Positions 59,791 through 64,000 of a stretch of DNA of 64,000 nucleotides are shown here, piece by piece. Source of the DNA: Cydia pomonella (lineage: Eukaryota; Arthropoda; Insecta; Lepidoptera; Tortricidae). Position numbers and translations under genes: made by a program. The stretch covers positions 496,001 to 560,000 of the forward strand of contig NW_026907803.1 of assembly GCF_033807575.1 (NCBI RefSeq). Reading direction: 5' to 3'. Below the pieces are notes generated by a model. The model had not been told where the DNA came from. It ran no database searches and saw nothing but the letters and a program-made list of their open reading frames with translations. Position 1 is the stretch's first letter. The number at the start of each line of letters is the position of its first letter.

Positions 59791-62700
59791 GTAAACATTT
59801 AATGATAATAGTATGCCAAACTGTAGGCTAAAATAAGGGTCTTGTCGCCAAATTAATTAATTTTACTAGGTATAACTATAGTTATATTCAGCGTCCATAC
59901 AGTACCTAATATCTGCAGTCAGCACTGAATACAATTGTATTTTCGCAACTTTGTTTGATTAATGAGATTAATTAAGACAAGAATTCTTGATAGCCGTTGG
60001 TAGTAAAATATCGTCGTAGCGCTGGACAATGAGAATTACAAAAATATAACTACATAAAACGCGCGTCGCTGTAATTTGCTTGTTAATTTATATAACGTTA
60101 AAAAGATGACGAGCATTTTCCCAGAAGTGTGGGCGTTTACCCACGTGGGACCGTATGTAGGTCGCCTAAATTCGCCGGAAGGAAGAGCTCCCCTTTTATA
60201 TTATATTGGCTATTTTCGGTTCGCACAAGTCAACCTCATTATACGCGATTATCGACAATATGCCAGTAAGTAGATACTTGATCGAAACCTATTTATAATG
60301 CTATGAAAATAGTCTGTTGATGGGTATGGGTTGTTATAAAACTCATATACTTATACTGCCTGTATAAGTTGCAAAATCAATGCGTTTATTTCGTTTAAAT
60401 TACCATACATATTATGACACTCAAAATATAACAATCACACTAAAAGAGAATCAAACATTACGAAATCGAATGGAACGCACATTTCTTTTATGGAAGTGTG
60501 AGAAATTTAATGCAATACAAATTTCCGGTGACGTTGCCTGTCTTCTCTTTCAAGTGTCTCTCCCAAACATTTCTCTTTTCCGTCACCGCCAGCATTTGGC
60601 CGAGTTCTTCAATTATGTAGTCTTACGCAACGATTGATAATCGATTACAACGCCAATTTCAAATCCAAGACACAAAGATCAAACCTGTTCCGTTAGCAAT
60701 TACGATGCTCTCTCGAAATTATATGTATTAAATACATACTTATATAATATTATTATTTTTATATCGCACCGTATATAAAAAACCTCGTGCCAATAGCATT
60801 ATCCTATCAGTCAGTCATTTTGTTTTTATTACCGAAATGTCCCCAAGCCACATACAAATGTCACTATTTCATGCTAATATTATTTGGTAGGTATAACCGT
60901 TTTAACAATATTATTTACAATTGGCTATATTCCGAAGACGAGAGTAATGTCGCTGGTGTACTAATCAGAGAAAGTGGATGTCGACTGCGGAGTATTAAGT
61001 CGGATCGCGTAAAGCGTGGAAGTGCTCCTTGGCATTATGTAAGTTTGCTGAGTATGAGGGCTACGCACTAACAGTAAACAATTTCACGCGTCTAAAGGAA
61101 AACAAACGACTTACGAAAACGAATTCATTTTTACCTAAAGTATGTAAATTAACATTGCCAATAGCACGTTAATTGTTCATCCGTGAAATACTAAAACTGT
61201 AGTTTCTTATAGAGTTCTTATTCTTTTGTCGTTAGCTGATGTGCGAAATGAAGATTTCTTGTACCTAATTGAGATACGATTCTATATTTTTTGAGAAGAA
61301 GCCTGCTCTAGAATACAAATATGGTCCGATATATTTGATGGAGACTGTACACATCTTTTCATTTCTCATGCTCTGAAAGAGGGTCATTGTTGTTCTAAAA
61401 GTGTGCAGAAAGTGATACGTTTCTGCACAAGAGCATTTTACTTTCAAAGTACGATTTTTTTATTTTAATACAAATTAATGAGCATAGTTATTCCTTATTA
61501 ATAGATAATAATCGTATGCTCTTCAGCCATTAATCTACGAATGAATCACATACTGTGATTTGGTGTTTTAAAACTGGATTCCCCCGGGTTTCCCAATTTA
61601 CATAGAGGTAAAATGGACGAATAATGAATTCAAGGAATTTAACACAAACGTACGTAAAGTACAGCGAAAATATAATAGCACTGATAGTTTTTAACTAAGA
61701 TAGGTACTTACATGACGTGTTGTTTGCTTGCGTGACCACTCTTTACGGTGCGTTACCTATAAGTTTTACAAACGACGGCTATGAAAGCTGTCAACAGTCA
61801 ACTGTAAATTTTGCCGTCAGACATTTTCGCACTTATAATATTATAAGCGATTATTCAAAATTAAACGTGCTTTGATCGGTATTTATAACACTTGAGTCCG
61901 TCACTCATTCGCATTACCTACCCGTCACCGACAGCCGCATCAAGCGGCAAAAGTAATGAACAGCGAAGATTGCGACTGATTACGGCCAAGGAGTTGATGT
62001 ACTAAAATGAGTAAAATGCAACTAAAAACTCAGTACTAAATATTTACAAACCTATATTAACAAACATATGATTAACCCCCTTACATTACTACACTTTACA
62101 TTAATACATTTTAGCAAGCCTCCGTTACATTTTGTCTATGTTAAACAAACACAAATGTCAAAATGACGGATAGAAATAAATTATTATCAACCGTTTGTTA
62201 GATTTGACAGACCTTTATGGATAACACAAAAAATCTAACTAATCCTAGAATAAGATCAAGTACCTATAACTTATCACTTGCAAACCTATTTTGAGGGCAC
62301 ATAATCTCATGAAGCACCTATTTGTCCAACTGTCTCGCCTCTTAGTGAGAGTCATAAAGTTACTCAGCAGCGGCGTGATGCGCATGACCCTGTTTCGTCT
62401 GGACGTCGGTGCGCCGGGCGATTCGCTTACACCGCATTGTCTTTTACTTTCTTCTTATCTTAATTTGACTACATAGTCATTGTGAGAATAAATTTCTCTC
62501 AAAAAGATCTCATTAAGAATTTTCTCTTATTTCTCTATCTATCCTTAAGAGCGGCTGTAACTACCTACACGTGTAAATGTAGTGTATTTTTTTATGTTTC
62601 ATGCACAGTGGCACAGAACAATCTCAAAACAAGTTTGTCTTATCAGCTTCTTTGCCTCGTGCTGAAATTTGTTTCAAGAATGAGTATTGCTTTTAAAAAA

Positions 62701-64000
62701 ACTCGTACGAGTAAACAATAACTCGGACAGTTACTTAACGTTTTATTGATCCGCACATATACATAAAACATTGGGTAATAGGTACCTAATAGCAGATCGC
62801 GGCAACCTAGTCGCTGTGGCACCTGTTTAATAGAGCAAGGATAATTTTATGACTTTGGCATAAACAACACAAATCCCAAATAACGTCTCACGCATGAAGT
62901 TTCAATGTTTAGCCAAGAACGTTAGTTTATCTCATATACCTACCTATTTAGAAGGACAAATAAGTCATAAATAACCGAATTGAAGTAGAATTTGTGCTCC
63001 GCAAATAAATGTGAACGAACAGACACCAATTGCATTATCTCGCGGGGTAATCAAAGCACTCACATCGAAAGTGTAAGATAACAAGGTGGCATCGGCTCAG
63101 TGATAAAATTCATTTGCTAAATAAATATTTTGCCGGTTACCTACGACTCCTTACTCTATTTGCCACGACACACTAACCGACATATCTGTTTCTAATCGCG
63201 CGTGACAATACACAATCGTTCGCGTGCGTTAACTTATTAAGTAAACGTTACACATTCATTAAACGTATATTTTGCTTTTCTCCTATGAAGAATTTGCAAA
63301 GTGACTTTTCCTTAATAACTGGTCTCAAGGACTCTTAATTGTGCGTTCTGTCAGCGGAACCTAATATTAGCTTGGGCCCGCGCCGCCGTGTTGCAGTCAT
63401 TACTGCTGTAACTAGAGCGTCGAGTGAATATAATACACAAACTAGATCTGTATTCTAACTGCGAGACGATTTGTGCTCTGTTTCACCTTCACAATAATTC
63501 TAGACAGGCGAAGCCGGTGTCACTTTTTATGTACCTACCTAAGCCGACTATGGACTGCCTGTGTGTGATTCATGTATTTCTTGTAGAGTTTAACTGCGAA
63601 ACTCCACGCAACTAAAATTCTCCATAAATTACTGAAAGTAAAGGCGTGTCTTCCAACCAAATTAATGGACAAACCTGCTCCGATTCTGATCTTTATTTGT
63701 AATTTTGGTGCGACTTTCGCCAATCTGTTTCCAAATTAAGCATCACGTTTTCTTTATATGCCATACCTGTAACTTTATTATACCTACCTAAACCTATACA
63801 TGAATACTTACTTGGTTTTAACATAAGTAAGCTATTGCAAGAATAAAATAATATTACATAAAATAATTTAACACGGTCATAATGTGTTTGCACATCGTTG
63901 GTAGGTATGCGATAACCCAAGAGAGCAATAATGAAATCACGGGACCATCAGGTGCATTGATTTCGACCGTGTACATATTAAAATGTATTGTATTAATTGA

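Larger units (their letters stand above)
45691..64000. other. No supportable coding exon; probable 5' intron or upstream DNA of the kinase gene
   Basis: I searched the minus strand for a kinase exon ending in a codon for the glycine before TGTFG and found none with a good donor. The stretch contains the repeats listed separately. Open frames here (for example 60107-60271 and 60380-60637) lack recognisable domains. Long AT-rich stretches (51.0-51.9, 52.8-54.9, 57.8-59.5 and 61.1-64.0 kb) show nothing else to me. Confidence 0.6.

Overview
The window reads as AT-rich nuclear DNA of a moth or butterfly (Lepidoptera). Its genes are split into short exons by GT-AG introns. The introns and intergenic DNA are packed with tRNA-headed SINEs, decayed non-LTR retrotransposons, hAT-, mariner- and TTAA-type foldback elements, and the 'ggttccgta ... 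ggaaccctaaaa' repeat that I recognise as common in lepidopteran genomes. The species assignment is inference from repeat content and protein resemblance. No prokaryotic, viral or CRISPR-like system is visible.

Region 1 (about 2.9-23.7 kb) holds three tandem, same-strand (minus) paralogs of a CRAL-TRIO lipid-binding protein (alpha-tocopherol-transfer-protein-like). Each has seven coding exons of exactly the same lengths (139, 157, 130, 132, 111, 106 and 152 nt) and encodes 308 aa. They run 9162->2929, 19457->13499 and 23740->20176. All three are intact. Their introns have been invaded independently by foldback elements. One insertion duplicated the splice donor of exon 2 in the left-hand gene. 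The right-hand gene carries a dead partial copy of its own exon 2 in intron 1.

Region 2 (23.7-31.6 kb) is intergenic: an 'accggttt'-rich repeat block, a SINE, other dispersed repeats, and a 54-bp minisatellite.

Region 3 (31.6-45.7 kb) holds the six 3' coding exons of a cAMP-dependent protein kinase catalytic subunit of the PRKX/Pka-C3 type on the minus strand. The kinase core from the glycine loop to the C-terminal FxxF tail is complete. The N-terminal exon or exons were not found and may lie beyond the right edge.

Region 4 (45.7-64 kb) has no coding exon I can defend. It is presumably the long 5' intron or upstream region of the kinase gene and contains several well-bounded transposable elements.

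The lipid-binding cluster and the kinase show no obvious functional link; they are simply neighbours. Exon boundaries were derived by hand from reading frame, splice consensus and agreement among the three paralogs. All intron phases and lengths agree, so confidence in them is high.
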